Assembly: GCA_903892355.1 (NCBI GenBank)
Contig: CAITIE010000091.1
Location: 186,001 to 250,000, forward strand
Source: an uncultured Pirellula sp.
Lineage (GTDB): Bacteria > Planctomycetota > Planctomycetia > Pirellulales > Pirellulaceae
Length of the DNA stretch: 64,000 nt
Direction: 5' to 3'
Shown piece by piece: positions 18,877 to 27,647 of the stretch. Both the position numbers and the translations under genes were made by a program. The notes beneath the pieces were generated by a model. It made no database searches and was not told the DNA's origin. It saw only the letters and a list, made by a program, of their open reading frames with translations. Each line of letters opens with the position of its first letter. Position 1 is the first letter of the stretch.

Positions 18877-19582
18877 ATATGGGAGGAATCACTCCCTAAC
18901 TGCGATAGGGGCGATGCTCAGTATACTTTTGTGCGCGATGACATTGGCGAGCCTAAGCGGTTCCTCGATGGCGTTCTTCCCTCATCCGTTTCACGTTTGT
19001 ATCGGGCAAATGGAATGGAATGACTCCGATCGCTGGGAAGTCGCATTGCGAGTTCATCCTCAGGACCTGGAGAAGGAGCTGTCAAAGGTTGTCGGGAAGT
19101 CGATTTCGATTGAGGATCAACAGTTTCCGCAGCTCGTTACCAATTTCCTGAACGATCAATTCTTCGTGTTGCGATTACCGGTGGATCTTGTTCAACAAGA
19201 AGTTGATCAACGCATCTCCGAGATATCGAAAGGGGCTCTCCGCGAAGCGGGAACAAGTGCTACGGACAAAACCGCTACAGAGGAGACTTCGGACGTAATA
19301 TCTCGCGAGGATCCGACGCGTTCGAGGTTGAAGTGGATCGGTATGGAATCGGAACGCGGATGGATTTGGATCTATCTTGAGATGTATCCTCCCCGGTTAG
19401 AAGCAACCGACCGCTTGCGAGATTGGCTCGTTCATCAACTTTTTCTAGAGACCGTTGAGAGGCAGGAAAACTCGGTTGTTATTTATCCCCAACCGAGGAC
19501 AACATCCTCGAGGAAGTACTCCTTGCAGTTCAAAAAGGGACAGCCGTCTGCGATGATGAGGCCCTCCGAGGATATCAAATAA
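18869..19582 (+). CDS. DUF6702-like secreted protein, partner of the M1 peptidase
   Basis: 237 aa. A signal peptide (residues 1-36, ending near SSMAFF) is followed by HPFHVCIGQMEWN and a segment ending RVHPQDLEKEL, which resembles the HPFYVSV...DDFEK pattern of DUF6702. In Bacteroidetes that family is also found beside M1 peptidases (from memory). A second half (about residues 150-205, KWIGMESERGWIWIYLEM) continues the domain after a polar insert. The start lies inside the end of the peptidase gene (8-nt overlap, different frame), so translation is coupled. It may assist or localise the peptidase; this is inferred from context only. Confidence 0.7.
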   Translation: MFKYGRNHSLTAIGAMLSILLCAMTLASLSGSSMAFFPHPFHVCIGQMEWNDSDRWEVALRVHPQDLEKELSKVVGKSISIEDQQFPQLVTNFLNDQFFVLRLPVDLVQQEVDQRISEISKGALREAGTSATDKTATEETSDVISREDPTRSRLKWIGMESERGWIWIYLEMYPPRLEATDRLRDWLVHQLFLETVERQENSVVIYPQPRTTSSRKYSLQFKKGQPSAMMRPSEDIK

Positions 19583-19898
19583 CACCAAACTCGCCAAACG
19601 GATGGAAGGTGAGTCGGAAACCGCACCGAGTGTTAACGAATAGTGTCTTAACGAATAGTCTTCAACAATAGCAACCAGTTGCATGCCCCATAACTTCATG
19701 CAAAGGGTTCGCTGTTTAACGCAGCAACTGTTGTGTTAAAACGGCGATTTTGTTGGGATGCGACAGAGTGGCGGTTGGGAAACCCACAGTTTGTCTTGTT
19801 TGGAATCCGTTTGGATTCGATGATAAAGGGATACGAGAAGTCTGTGAGAAAAACTTCGGATTTGAATCCGTTCAATGCAACTGATAGTTGAAGCGATC
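19583..19898. other. Spacer with duplication and dyads upstream of ccoG
   Basis: No gene seen. It contains a 15-bp duplication (GTGTTAACGAATAGT and a one-base variant, 19630-19659), an imperfect palindrome around GTTTAACGCAGCAACTGTTG (19714-19741), and closely spaced GAATCC/GGATTC inverted pairs between about 19800 and 19872. The palindromes lie where an operator for ccoG would be expected, but none matches the FNR consensus TTGAT-N4-ATCAA. Confidence 0.6.
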
Positions 19899-21335
19899 AT
19901 GTCGTCCCAAAGCTCATCGAGCGAACCGCGTCCCGATTCCCCCCCCCAAACGCAACTGGATAGTCCTCTGATTCCGGCGGGCGAGATGGTACTTCCCACC
20001 TTGCACGGGGATGGGAGTCGTCGGTGGATCAATCCTGCCTTGGCCCAAGGTAAGTATTGGCGACGGCGGCGGAATTTGGCTTACGCCTTGATCGCGTTTT
20101 TCGTAACGTTGCCCCATTTGCGCTATGGCGGGAAGCCGATTGTGCTACTCGACATCGCTGCCCGTGAGTTTACCTTTTTCGGGCATACGTTTTATCCAAC
20201 CGATACGCCGTTGGTAGCACTGTTGATGCTGACCGTGTTTTTCACGGTGATGTTTATCACAGCGGTTGGAGGGCGATTGTGGTGTGGTTGGGGTTGCCCT
20301 CAAACGGTTTACTTGGAGTTTCTGTTCCGTCCGATCGATCGTTTGTTTGCGGGGACTCGAGGTAAAGGGGGAACGCCCAAGCGTTCGGTGAATGCGTTCT
20401 TGCAGGTAGCTAGGTTGCTAGTCTATTTGGCATGCAGTTTATTCCTCGCTCACACCTTTTTAAGTTACTTCATCGGCACCGAAGAGTTATCAAAATGGAT
20501 GCAGCTATCTCCATTAAAGCACCCCCAGGCATTTGGGGTGATGGCCGTCGCGACCGCAGCGTTGATGTACAACTTCCTATTCTTCCGAGAGCAGCTTTGC
20601 ATGGTGGCTTGTCCTTACGGGCGATTCCAATCGGTGATGCTGGACCGAAAAAGTTTGATTGTGACGTACGATATTCATCGTGGCGAACCGAGGCACAAGG
20701 GTCGTTTGGTTACCGGAACGGGGGGTGACTGCATTGATTGTGGCCACTGCACCGCAGTTTGCCCGACAGGCATCGATATCCGAAACGGCTTGCAGATGGA
20801 ATGCATCCACTGCACACAATGCATCGATGCGTGCAACGATGTGATGGAGCGGGTCAAGAAACCATTGGGTTTGATTCGCTACAGCAGCCAGGATGCACTT
20901 GATGGGAACTCGAAAGGATGGTTTCGACCGAGGACATTTATCTATCCTGCATTGGCGTTGGTAACAAGCACGTTGTTCGTCCTGGTGTTGTGGACAAAGT
21001 TCTCGTTCGACGCACGGGTTCTGCGTAGTCCAGGGGTACCATATACGGTGCTCAGTTCGCGAACGTTGCAAAACAATTTTCGGATTCGATTGGTGAATCG
21101 ATCGCAGCAACGAGAAACATACCAAGCCAGGATTTTGGTTCCTGAAGGGGCGACAGCGCAGTGGAGCGATGTCGAACCAGAGTTGAATCCAGGGGAGAAC
21201 GCCTTGATGCCTTTGGTGATCACAGGCCCGGTCGGCCTAACATCAGGAACCGGAAGTGTGGACGGAACGCTTGAATTGTCCGATAGCTCGGGCAATAAAA
21301 AGCTGCTGCACTTGCGCCTGTTGGGGCCTCACTGA
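19899..21335 (+). CDS. ccoG: Cytochrome c oxidase accessory protein CcoG
   Basis: 478 aa from the ATG at 19899 (an earlier in-frame ATG lies at 19875). A polytopic membrane protein needed to supply copper to cbb3-type oxidases, probably by reducing Cu(II). It has the membrane segments WRRRRNLAYALIAFF, FFTVMFITAVGG and VARLLVYLACSLF, the conserved WCGWGCPQTVYLEFLFRPID, and two ferredoxin-type [4Fe-4S] sites (CIDCGHCTAVCP and CIHCTQCIDAC). A periplasmic Ig-like C-terminal domain follows a membrane helix near residue 355. No oxidase genes (ccoNOP) or copper ATPase lie beside it here, so they must be elsewhere. Confidence 0.96.
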   Translation: MSSQSSSSEPRPDSPPQTQLDSPLIPAGEMVLPTLHGDGSRRWINPALAQGKYWRRRRNLAYALIAFFVTLPHLRYGGKPIVLLDIAAREFTFFGHTFYPTDTPLVALLMLTVFFTVMFITAVGGRLWCGWGCPQTVYLEFLFRPIDRLFAGTRGKGGTPKRSVNAFLQVARLLVYLACSLFLAHTFLSYFIGTEELSKWMQLSPLKHPQAFGVMAVATAALMYNFLFFREQLCMVACPYGRFQSVMLDRKSLIVTYDIHRGEPRHKGRLVTGTGGDCIDCGHCTAVCPTGIDIRNGLQMECIHCTQCIDACNDVMERVKKPLGLIRYSSQDALDGNSKGWFRPRTFIYPALALVTSTLFVLVLWTKFSFDARVLRSPGVPYTVLSSRTLQNNFRIRLVNRSQQRETYQARILVPEGATAQWSDVEPELNPGENALMPLVITGPVGLTSGTGSVDGTLELSDSSGNKKLLHLRLLGPH

Positions 21336-21445
21336 GAGGGCCAAAGCCATCGGCATGGAGATCGACCGACGGGAATGCCAACGCGTGCTGAAGGGTGCCA
21401 CTCTATGCAGACGTGCGTTTGAGCAAAAGACGCACAAGCACCGGA

Positions 21446-21886
21446 TTAGCGTCCACGGATCGCTTTTTCGATCAGCAGAAAATTGCTCGATTCGTACTCG
21501 GTAATTTTCCCGTTCACCACCCAAACCAAGCGTCGATCTTCATCCGAAAGGTACGACGCCACGCGCTGCAGCATTTGGTTTTCCAGGCAGATGAAGGACC
21601 GCGTTGAGCCATCTTCTTGGAAGACCAATCGGTCTTTCACGATCCGAAATTTCCCCTTTGCCTCAACGACCGAAGATCCTTCACGGAGGAGAGACCTCTC
21701 CTTGGTTGTGGATGCGATTTGAGGCGTGTCCTCTGCGAGAACCGCATTCGACCAAAGTCCCCTGGCTGCGTTGGGGTTCGAATCCACCTTCAAGTTCACA
21801 AAGATCATCGTCGAACTAACGATGACGAAAACCCAAAACGATGCTGAGTGAGCGATGCGATTAAGCGTCCGATGTACTTTGGACAT
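21446..21886 (-). CDS. Single-pass membrane or secreted protein, unknown function
   Basis: 146 aa. One hydrophobic segment near the start (about residues 14-30, SASFWVFVIVSSTMIFV) can be an anchor or uncleaved signal. The rest is a small mixed domain ending with DRRLVWVVNGKITEYESSNFLLIEKAIRG, which reads like an OB-type or beta-barrel fold. I do not recognise the family. It is followed on the same strand upstream by another small membrane protein (53-nt gap), probably one operon, convergent with ccoG. Confidence 0.68.
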   Translation of the reverse strand: MSKVHRTLNRIAHSASFWVFVIVSSTMIFVNLKVDSNPNAARGLWSNAVLAEDTPQIASTTKERSLLREGSSVVEAKGKFRIVKDRLVFQEDGSTRSFICLENQMLQRVASYLSDEDRRLVWVVNGKITEYESSNFLLIEKAIRGR

Positions 21887-21939
21887 GATTGTACCCTGGA
21901 CACGAATGCGGAGACTGCGAGTTAGGGTTGAGAAAGTCC

Positions 21940-22230
21940 CTATTGCCGTTTAGGGAGGACCATCGCATGTAGTGACATGACGCCGCCGGCAGTTAGCAGA
22001 ATAAAGCCTAGCCAATTGGGTGGCTTCACGGTCTTCTTCGGGGAGGGAGCGACTTGCATGTATGCGTTGGTCGCTCCGTTCGCGTCGGCCACTTTGGCTT
22101 GTTTCGCGATTTTGTGGAGAGCACGGGTGCTGCTCTCATTCAGTACGAACGAATCCACAAAGCGGAACTGCAGCCCTAAAAAGAAGAGGACCACTCCGAA
22201 CATAAAGTAGCGATTACGATCGAATTCCAT
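21940..22230 (-). CDS. Small two-helix membrane protein
   Basis: 96 aa, two predicted transmembrane segments (about residues 8-25 and 73-90) joined by a polar loop of about 45 residues. The ribosome-binding site AGGAA lies 9 nt before the ATG. It is the first gene of a likely pair with the 146-aa protein. No family recognised. Confidence 0.7.
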   Translation of the reverse strand: MEFDRNRYFMFGVVLFFLGLQFRFVDSFVLNESSTRALHKIAKQAKVADANGATNAYMQVAPSPKKTVKPPNWLGFILLTAGGVMSLHAMVLPKRQ

Positions 22231-22394
22231 GACTCGATTCCTTTTAACAAGCGAACGACACTTTGTTGTTCATCGGATGGAGTCAGGGTTACACCGGGAC
22301 AAAAACAGAGTTCGTCCTTTGGTAACGCTTGTGCGGAGAGTGCCCAGCAGGTGACTTCTAACGGCAAGCCGAGTGGAGGGGGCCGCGAGTCCAA

Positions 22395-22421
22395 GAAAAA
22401 AGCACGGCATAAGCCGTGCTT
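22395..22421 (-). terminator. Intrinsic terminator after rpsT
   Basis: A perfect 9-bp stem AAGCACGGC/GCCGTGCTT (22400-22408 and 22413-22421) with a four-base loop, followed on the minus strand by six or seven T (22401-22395). It lies about 130 nt after the rpsT stop and ends that transcript. Confidence 0.88.
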
Positions 22422-22488
22422 GGAACGATAATTTTAGGGTGTCACCAGATCAGCGGCACGCAACTTGGACCTGATTTGAAGGGTGGAC

Positions 22489-22518
22489 CCGGTGCGATGT
22501 ACACCGGTGCGGTGTACT
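22489..22518. repeat. 15-bp duplication in the rpsT 3' region
   Basis: CCGGTGCGATGTACA at 22489-22503 is followed by CCGGTGCGGTGTACT at 22504-22518 (two differences). It sits between the rpsT stop and its terminator, so it is transcribed. Confidence 0.8.
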
Positions 22519-22552
22519 CCTTCAAAATCTCTCCGGAAGGCCGTGTCCTGCA

Positions 22553-22822
22553 TTAGGCAACGGAAGCCTTGCGGATGAGGTTGCTCAATCGGCTCTTGGT
22601 ACGCGAAGCCTTGTTCACGTGAATGATGCCCTTGGAAGCAGTCTGGTCGAGCAACTTGCAAAGCGCTGAAAAATGAGTTCTCGCCGTATCAAACTGCTTG
22701 GCTTGAACAGCGGAATGCAGTTTCTTGATCGACGTTTTCAACGAGGACTTCGCAGCACGGTTGCGAGCGCGGCGCTGGAGCGACTGGCGAAGCCGCTTCT
22801 TGGCACTCTCGATATTTGGCAC
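22553..22822 (-). CDS. rpsT: 30S ribosomal protein S20
   Basis: 89 aa, the usual size. It binds 16S rRNA early in small-subunit assembly. The Arg/Lys-rich first helix starts PNIESAKKRLRQS, and the KASRTKSRLSNLIRKA end is typical. The start is a GTG at 22820-22822 with AGGAG 8 nt upstream. It is monocistronic, ending at the hairpin at 22395-22421. Confidence 0.96.
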   Translation of the reverse strand: MPNIESAKKRLRQSLQRRARNRAAKSSLKTSIKKLHSAVQAKQFDTARTHFSALCKLLDQTASKGIIHVNKASRTKSRLSNLIRKASVA

Positions 22823-23015
22823 GACAACTACTCCTGAATAAGCTTTGGAATATAGGCATTCGGTTTTTCGGGCCAGTTATGATGGCGACGGCAGGGTATT
22901 TTGTCCAGTGCTATTTCGGCCAGAAGTCTGTGGAGTCTAGAAGTCTGGGAAGTATCGTGGGTTGTACGGGTTCCTGGCTGATTTTCCGGTTTTTGGCCTT
23001 AGGGGTAGCATCAGG

Positions 23016-24026
23016 ATGGTTTCTTTGAGCATTCGTGAACGATTTCCTGGGCTTACCCCGGCTGGCTCGAGGCTGGTATTGATGGCTTTATCCTTTTTTG
23101 GGGGGCTAAATCTAGGATTTGGGGGGCTAAGCGCAGGGGGAGGCGGGTTGGTAATTGCCGTTGAACCTTCGCTCCGCATTGTTTTTGTCGGGGATATCAT
23201 GCTGGACAATGGCCCTGGCCACAGGGTCGGGCTTGAGAAAGATCCATTTGAACGCTGCAAGGGATTGCTCGAGGGTGCAGACCTGCGGGTTGGCAACTTG
23301 GAGTGCGTTCTCGGCGATGAGGGTTCCAGGCGGAGCAAGCCTTACGTATTTCGGGCTGCGGGTGGGTCGGAGCGGTTTCTTAAGCGGCATTTCGATGCCG
23401 TGAGTTTGGCCAACAATCATTCGCTGGACTACGGTCCCGAGGGACTGGTTGGCTGCATGAAAATCCTTGAAAAGGTGGATTTGCCGTATTTCGGGGGTGG
23501 TGCGAATCTCAAGGAATCCCGACGTCCTTTGGTTTTGGAACGGAAGGGGAAACGGATCGCGTTGCTGGGATTCAACGAGTTTTACGCCGAGGAGTACGCC
23601 GCCAAGAAAAAACAAGCTGGCAATACCCCACTGAACCCTGACTGGGTGATCGCCGACATCAAGAAATCACGCAACGAGCTCCATTGCGACGTTGTCATCC
23701 CGTTCTTTCATTGGGGCGAGGAATTGGAGTCTCAGCCTCGTCCCGATCAGCGGGAATTGGCACGGCGTTGCATCGAGGCGGGGGCCACGGCGGTGATCGG
23801 GGCTCATCCTCATATCCCGCAAACGATCGACTACCATGAAGGAAAACCGATCGTTTACAGTTTGGGGAATTTCGTGTTTGACTACTACGCGGGGGATCCC
23901 GAAGTGTGGCTCGGCTGGGTAGCGACCCTCGACATCTCAGACTCTGGGGATGTGGGCTTGCGGATCGATGCCGTTGAGATGGATCCGGCCGGCATCCCAA
24001 CCCCCGTTGTCCCATCCTCCCCCTGA
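23016..24026 (+). CDS. CapA-type metallophosphoesterase-like protein
   Basis: About 336 aa from the ATG at 23016, which puts a hydrophobic export segment at residues 18-45. The CapA/PGA_cap signature is complete: VGDIMLDNG, VGNLECVLGD, SLANNHSLDYG, PFFHWGEE and GAHPHIPQ supply the His, Asp, Asn and Glu ligands of a two-metal calcineurin-like site. In Bacillus CapA works in poly-gamma-glutamate capsule export; most other members have unknown substrates. No capsule genes lie nearby, so that role cannot be assumed here. It appears to be a single-gene unit; the 24027-24347 region after it has no gene. Confidence 0.88.
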   Translation: MVSLSIRERFPGLTPAGSRLVLMALSFFGGLNLGFGGLSAGGGGLVIAVEPSLRIVFVGDIMLDNGPGHRVGLEKDPFERCKGLLEGADLRVGNLECVLGDEGSRRSKPYVFRAAGGSERFLKRHFDAVSLANNHSLDYGPEGLVGCMKILEKVDLPYFGGGANLKESRRPLVLERKGKRIALLGFNEFYAEEYAAKKKQAGNTPLNPDWVIADIKKSRNELHCDVVIPFFHWGEELESQPRPDQRELARRCIEAGATAVIGAHPHIPQTIDYHEGKPIVYSLGNFVFDYYAGDPEVWLGWVATLDISDSGDVGLRIDAVEMDPAGIPTPVVPSSP

Positions 24027-24347
24027 AAATCATCTCCCAAAACGCAAAGCTGCAAACGCAAATCCGTTAGCGTCCGAATAATCGACAGTTTCCGCACGAT
24101 CGGAGCAAACGTCAGGCGAGAATGCTTGGCGGGTTTTCGAAAGGTGGCTCTATCAAGTTTTTCCTGGATCCCGACGGGGATGCCGTGGGATGGGGAGGTC
24201 GGCAGGTGGGGCCAGCGGAAAACTTCCCGGGTTTTTGATGAGCTTGTCTGAGAACAATAGCTAGAATCTAGAGGTTGCGTAGACTAGTGTAGTAGAGAGT
24301 TTGGTCGTCGCCTTTTCAGTGTTTCCTCGTCGGAGTAATGGTCCGGA
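24027..24347. other. Gene-free spacer upstream of the HTH membrane protein
   Basis: 321 nt. I see no gene and no clear terminator for the CapA-type gene. A small dyad CTAGA/TCTAG lies near 24261-24272. This region should hold the promoter of the following gene. Confidence 0.5.
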
Positions 24348-25574
24348 ATGTCAAACTACGTATCGCTTGACGAAGCCGCCAAGATTTTGGGTATTTCGAC
24401 AGACGAATTGATCGAGATGCGTTCGCGCGGAGAGATCTTCGGCTATCGCGACGGCCCCAGCTGGAAGTTCAAGCAGGAAGAAATCGAACGGGTTCAAGGG
24501 GAACTCGCCGGGGATGCGCTCGATGAAGATGCCGGTGGCTCGTCGATTCTGGTTTCTGAACGGGAAGTCGGATCCAGTGGTGGCAAGTCCGGTGCGACCA
24601 TAGGAAGAGAGTCAAGCGATCTCGGACTGGGATCGGATTTGAAGATTTCGGACGATAACGAGGGGAGCGACGTTGCGCTCGTACCGGATCCCAATAGCGG
24701 TAGCGGCGTCAAGCTGGTCCAAAAGAGTCCAAGTGATTCAAGCAGCGACCTCGATCTTGGAAGTGATCTAAATCTTTCCGTCGATCCAGCCGAGGCCAGC
24801 GGTATCGACTTGGTAGGCCGTCAACCCGATTCCAACGTGCTCGGTTCCGATCTTCGATTGCAATCAGGCTCTGCGGGTGGTACGCCCGTTGCCAGTGGCA
24901 GCGGCAGTCTCGACCTCGGTGGGGATTTGGAATTAGCAACGGACGACGAAGACGATTTGGTATTGGGATCCGATTCAGGCATCGGCCTCGGTTCTGAAAG
25001 CGGGATCAATTTGATGAGCCCGTCAGATAGCGGGTTGTCGCTCGAAGACGAACCTCTAGATCTCGCAGGCACCGGCATTTCCGGTCTCGATTTGGGAGCC
25101 GATGCGGGCTCGGATGTTGGCGGTTCCAAACCCAACGCTAGCGGGATCAGCGGACTCGGAAGTGGTGCGTTGGTCGATTTCAACCAAGGCGAAGAGTTTC
25201 AACTGACTCCGTCAGGAGGAATCGAAGCGGACGACGACAGTGGTTCCCAAGTCATCGAATTGGAAGACTCAGGAAGTTATGGCGACGGAGTCGGAATGCC
25301 GGAAGCCGCCGGCCTGGTCATGGAGGATGGGGCTGAGTTTGGTTCCGAAGTCGCTGACGCAACGGCTGCAGGTGGAATGGTGGCCCTCCGCGGTGCACCA
25401 GAAACCCCCTACACGGGCCTTCAAGTTGGCATGTTGGCCATGGTTCTGTTGCTGATGGGATTGTGTGGAATCCTAACCTCCGACATCCTTCGTAATCTTT
25501 GGGGTTGGGATGGTGAGACCGATTACTCGACCAGTTTGACATCGGCGTTGGTCAAAGCGATCGGTTCGAAGTAG
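24348..25574 (+). CDS. Membrane-tethered helix-turn-helix protein with acidic linker
   Basis: 408 aa. Residues 1-50 form an excisionase/MerR-like DNA-binding domain (SLDEAAKILGISTDELIEM, then a WKFKQEEIERV wing). About 300 residues of Ser/Gly/Asp/Leu-rich, highly acidic sequence follow, with repeated SDLxLGSDL-type motifs. One transmembrane helix lies near residues 359-380 (VGMLAMVLLLMGLCGILTS). The DNA-binding end should stay in the cytoplasm, tied to the membrane by a long disordered linker. There is no signal peptide. Related planctomycete proteins exist but I know of no assigned function. Confidence 0.82.
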   Translation: MSNYVSLDEAAKILGISTDELIEMRSRGEIFGYRDGPSWKFKQEEIERVQGELAGDALDEDAGGSSILVSEREVGSSGGKSGATIGRESSDLGLGSDLKISDDNEGSDVALVPDPNSGSGVKLVQKSPSDSSSDLDLGSDLNLSVDPAEASGIDLVGRQPDSNVLGSDLRLQSGSAGGTPVASGSGSLDLGGDLELATDDEDDLVLGSDSGIGLGSESGINLMSPSDSGLSLEDEPLDLAGTGISGLDLGADAGSDVGGSKPNASGISGLGSGALVDFNQGEEFQLTPSGGIEADDDSGSQVIELEDSGSYGDGVGMPEAAGLVMEDGAEFGSEVADATAAGGMVALRGAPETPYTGLQVGMLAMVLLLMGLCGILTSDILRNLWGWDGETDYSTSLTSALVKAIGSK

Positions 25575-25633
25575 TTGTCTGAGGTTCCCATTTAAGGTAG
25601 CCATTTACACGGAATGTTCTTTCACATGTTGCT

Positions 25634-25655
25634 CCAGAAGCCACTTGGCTTCTGG
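25634..25655. other. Perfect 9-bp inverted repeat between genes
   Basis: CCAGAAGCC-ACTT-GGCTTCTGG. It lies 60 nt after the stop of the HTH membrane protein and 20 nt before the AlkD-like gene. There is no T-tract on either strand, so it is either a weak terminator, an RNA hairpin or a protein-binding palindrome. Confidence 0.7.
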
Positions 25656-25675
25656 CTCTCGGAGACGAATGAGTC

Positions 25676-26638
25676 ATGGCAGGCTCCAACTCCAGCCGCG
25701 ATGATGCGAGCTGTGACAAGTCCCATCGGGTTAAACCCAATCGGGTTAAACCGAAGCATCAGCCACCCAAACGCGTGTCAACGCATCGCGGCAATCCCAC
25801 GCCGGATCAGCTAGTCCAGTGGGAATCTCGCAAGGCCCCTCGGAGCAGGAGCGACATCCCCGACGAGATTTTAGGGGCGCTCAATTCGGGTTGGATTGAG
25901 ACCAAGACCCTTGTCGAATGGTTGTCCGTGGATCGAGTTCGCTTGTTTCTTTCTCTGGCGAACGCATGCGAATTACCATTAGAACCAGAGGATCGCAAGG
26001 AACTTCAAGACGTGCGAGGCCTAAGCGCGCTCAAGCAATCGTGGGGGGTGGCACGCGTCTTATCGCGGCATGTCGCTTTAGGAGACGCTGCCTACGCGCA
26101 ATTGGTAGAGCATCGCAGCGATGTTGTTCGCGAGTGGTGCGCTCTGCTGGTCGGGATGGTTGCCGAACTAAAATTTTCTCGTCGGTTGGCCTGGATGAAG
26201 ACCTTGGCAGACGATCGCAACTCCGCCGTTCGGGAATTGGCTTGGATGGGACTGAGGCCGCATGTTGCCGCGGATCCTGTGGCGACTATCGGGTCGCTGG
26301 TCCCATGGACGGGTAGTCGCAATGAACGGCTGCGACGGTTTGCGTCCGAGGTCACGAGACCTAGGGGAGTCTGGTGCGAGCACATCTCGCTATTGCGTGA
26401 TGCGCCTGAATTGGGGCTGCCGATTCTCGAACCCCTTCGTTCCGACACATCGCTTTATGTCCGAAATTCGGTCGCAAATTGGCTGAACGACGCGAGCAAA
26501 ACAGCACCGGACTGGGTGATACAAATCACTTCCCATTGGCTAAGGTCCTCGAAGTCTCGAGAAACCGAATACATTGTTCGACGAGCCCGTAGAACGCTCG
26601 AAAAGTCGTCAAAGACACGCCAAAATAAAGTGCGTTAA
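25676..26638 (+). CDS. AlkD-like DNA alkylation repair protein
   Basis: 320 aa. The last two thirds are helical HEAT-like repeats, with the family-typical sequence from RPRGVWCEHISLLRD through YVRNSVANWLNDASK to WVIQITSHWL. AlkD-type enzymes are DNA glycosylases that remove bulky or cationic alkylated bases by holding the lesion against a curved helical surface. The first 60 residues are basic, low in complexity and contain a 15-bp duplication (25726-25755), so the true start could lie later. I could not align the catalytic Asp with certainty, so activity is not assured. Confidence 0.75.
   Translation: MAGSNSSRDDASCDKSHRVKPNRVKPKHQPPKRVSTHRGNPTPDQLVQWESRKAPRSRSDIPDEILGALNSGWIETKTLVEWLSVDRVRLFLSLANACELPLEPEDRKELQDVRGLSALKQSWGVARVLSRHVALGDAAYAQLVEHRSDVVREWCALLVGMVAELKFSRRLAWMKTLADDRNSAVRELAWMGLRPHVAADPVATIGSLVPWTGSRNERLRRFASEVTRPRGVWCEHISLLRDAPELGLPILEPLRSDTSLYVRNSVANWLNDASKTAPDWVIQITSHWLRSSKSRETEYIVRRARRTLEKSSKTRQNKVR
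25726..25755. repeat. 15-bp in-frame duplication
   Basis: ATCGGGTTAAACCCA followed by ATCGGGTTAAACCGA, in the basic N-terminal region of the AlkD-like protein (repeating a five-residue RVKPN/K unit). Confidence 0.88.
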
Positions 26639-26864
26639 CCCTACTAATGGTGTGTCGGACCCTCAGTGCTTCGCATTGAATCTAAGGTTACTTGTGCGGT
26701 TTGTAGGGGTTGAATCGATCCGACAGAGTGGACCGTCGACTTTATTCTGATGACGGATTTGTGAGTTAGGCCGGACGGCGAATTGCACCCTACGGTTTTC
26801 TCAAGGGTGGATTTGCTCCTTTCGAGCAGCCTTAAATCCATATAGTTCCAAGCTTGAGGTTGCA

Positions 26865-27647
26865 ATGATGGTCCGAAAATCCGTTTTTGTTGCTCTATGG
26901 TCGATGATAGGTTTATCATCGGTGATCGCTGGTTCGCCAGCGACCCCACAAGCCACACCGTTGCCTCAAAACATCCCAGTGATTGGCAATGTCCAGGTGT
27001 CGGGATCGGATGCGAGGGCTGCCGCCTTCAATCAGCAATGGATGCCAAAATTCCAGGCGATCATCGATAAGAATTTGGCCGAACAAGTCGTGTTCGTCAA
27101 CGCTTCAGGATTTAAACTCGACTCCGACCGTTTTTTTCTCAGGCAGGCAGCAAACCAGACGATCCGTGTCTATTTCCTAGCCGAAGGTGCTGGATATCAG
27201 AATGCACTTGGGTTTACATTTTCACCTGCCGGCAGCACCACTCCCGGGACACCTCGTTTGCTATTTCCAAACGCATCGATCCAAGGTGGCACGGTTCGCA
27301 ACATCGACAATCCGCTGAAGCCTGGAGATTTTGTGGAGATCGGAACAGGAGGAAACGGTTGGCAGCTAGATTTCTTTCTGCTCCCAAACGGCTTCCAGAG
27401 TTGGAGGTCCTTCAATGGCCAAGGGACCCCGCCCTACATTCCTTGGTTATGGAATGACATCAACAAGAACTGCGACAACTTTCAGCATGTCGTTGCGTTC
27501 GTCATGCCGGACTCTCCCTTCATTTTGGTCGGATTTGAGGACCTGATTGGGGGTGGTGACCGCGACTACAACGATGCTCTTTTCGTAGTCGACGTTGGGA
27601 TTGAGAACGCAACGAACTTAATCGACGAGTCCACACTCCCTCAATGA
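26865..27647 (+). CDS. Secreted DUF4114 protein
   Basis: 260 aa. Signal peptide at residues 1-23 (cleavage near VIAGS). The C-terminal region carries the DUF4114 signature: VVAFVMPDSPFILVGFEDL followed by GGGDRDYNDALFVVD, where the Asp-rich DRDYND loop is a likely calcium site. The middle is a beta-rich domain. GAGG lies 6 nt before the ATG. It opens a run of four genes with TadE-like and VWA-Tad proteins; its stop overlaps the next start as ATGA (27644-27647). A surface or pilus-associated adhesin role is suggested by this context only. The 26639-26864 gap upstream has no gene. Confidence 0.85.
   Translation: MMVRKSVFVALWSMIGLSSVIAGSPATPQATPLPQNIPVIGNVQVSGSDARAAAFNQQWMPKFQAIIDKNLAEQVVFVNASGFKLDSDRFFLRQAANQTIRVYFLAEGAGYQNALGFTFSPAGSTTPGTPRLLFPNASIQGGTVRNIDNPLKPGDFVEIGTGGNGWQLDFFLLPNGFQSWRSFNGQGTPPYIPWLWNDINKNCDNFQHVVAFVMPDSPFILVGFEDLIGGGDRDYNDALFVVDVGIENATNLIDESTLPQ

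Noticed and set aside
22816-23028. 70-codon hydrophobic plus-strand frame before the CapA-type gene
   Set aside because: It overlaps the rpsT start on the other strand and the preferred start of the CapA-type gene in another frame, and has no ribosome-binding site.
23758-23771. TGGCACG-GCG-TTGC, a second sigma-54-like site
   Set aside because: The spacing is three bases instead of four, and it lies inside the CapA-type coding region with no gene starting just downstream.
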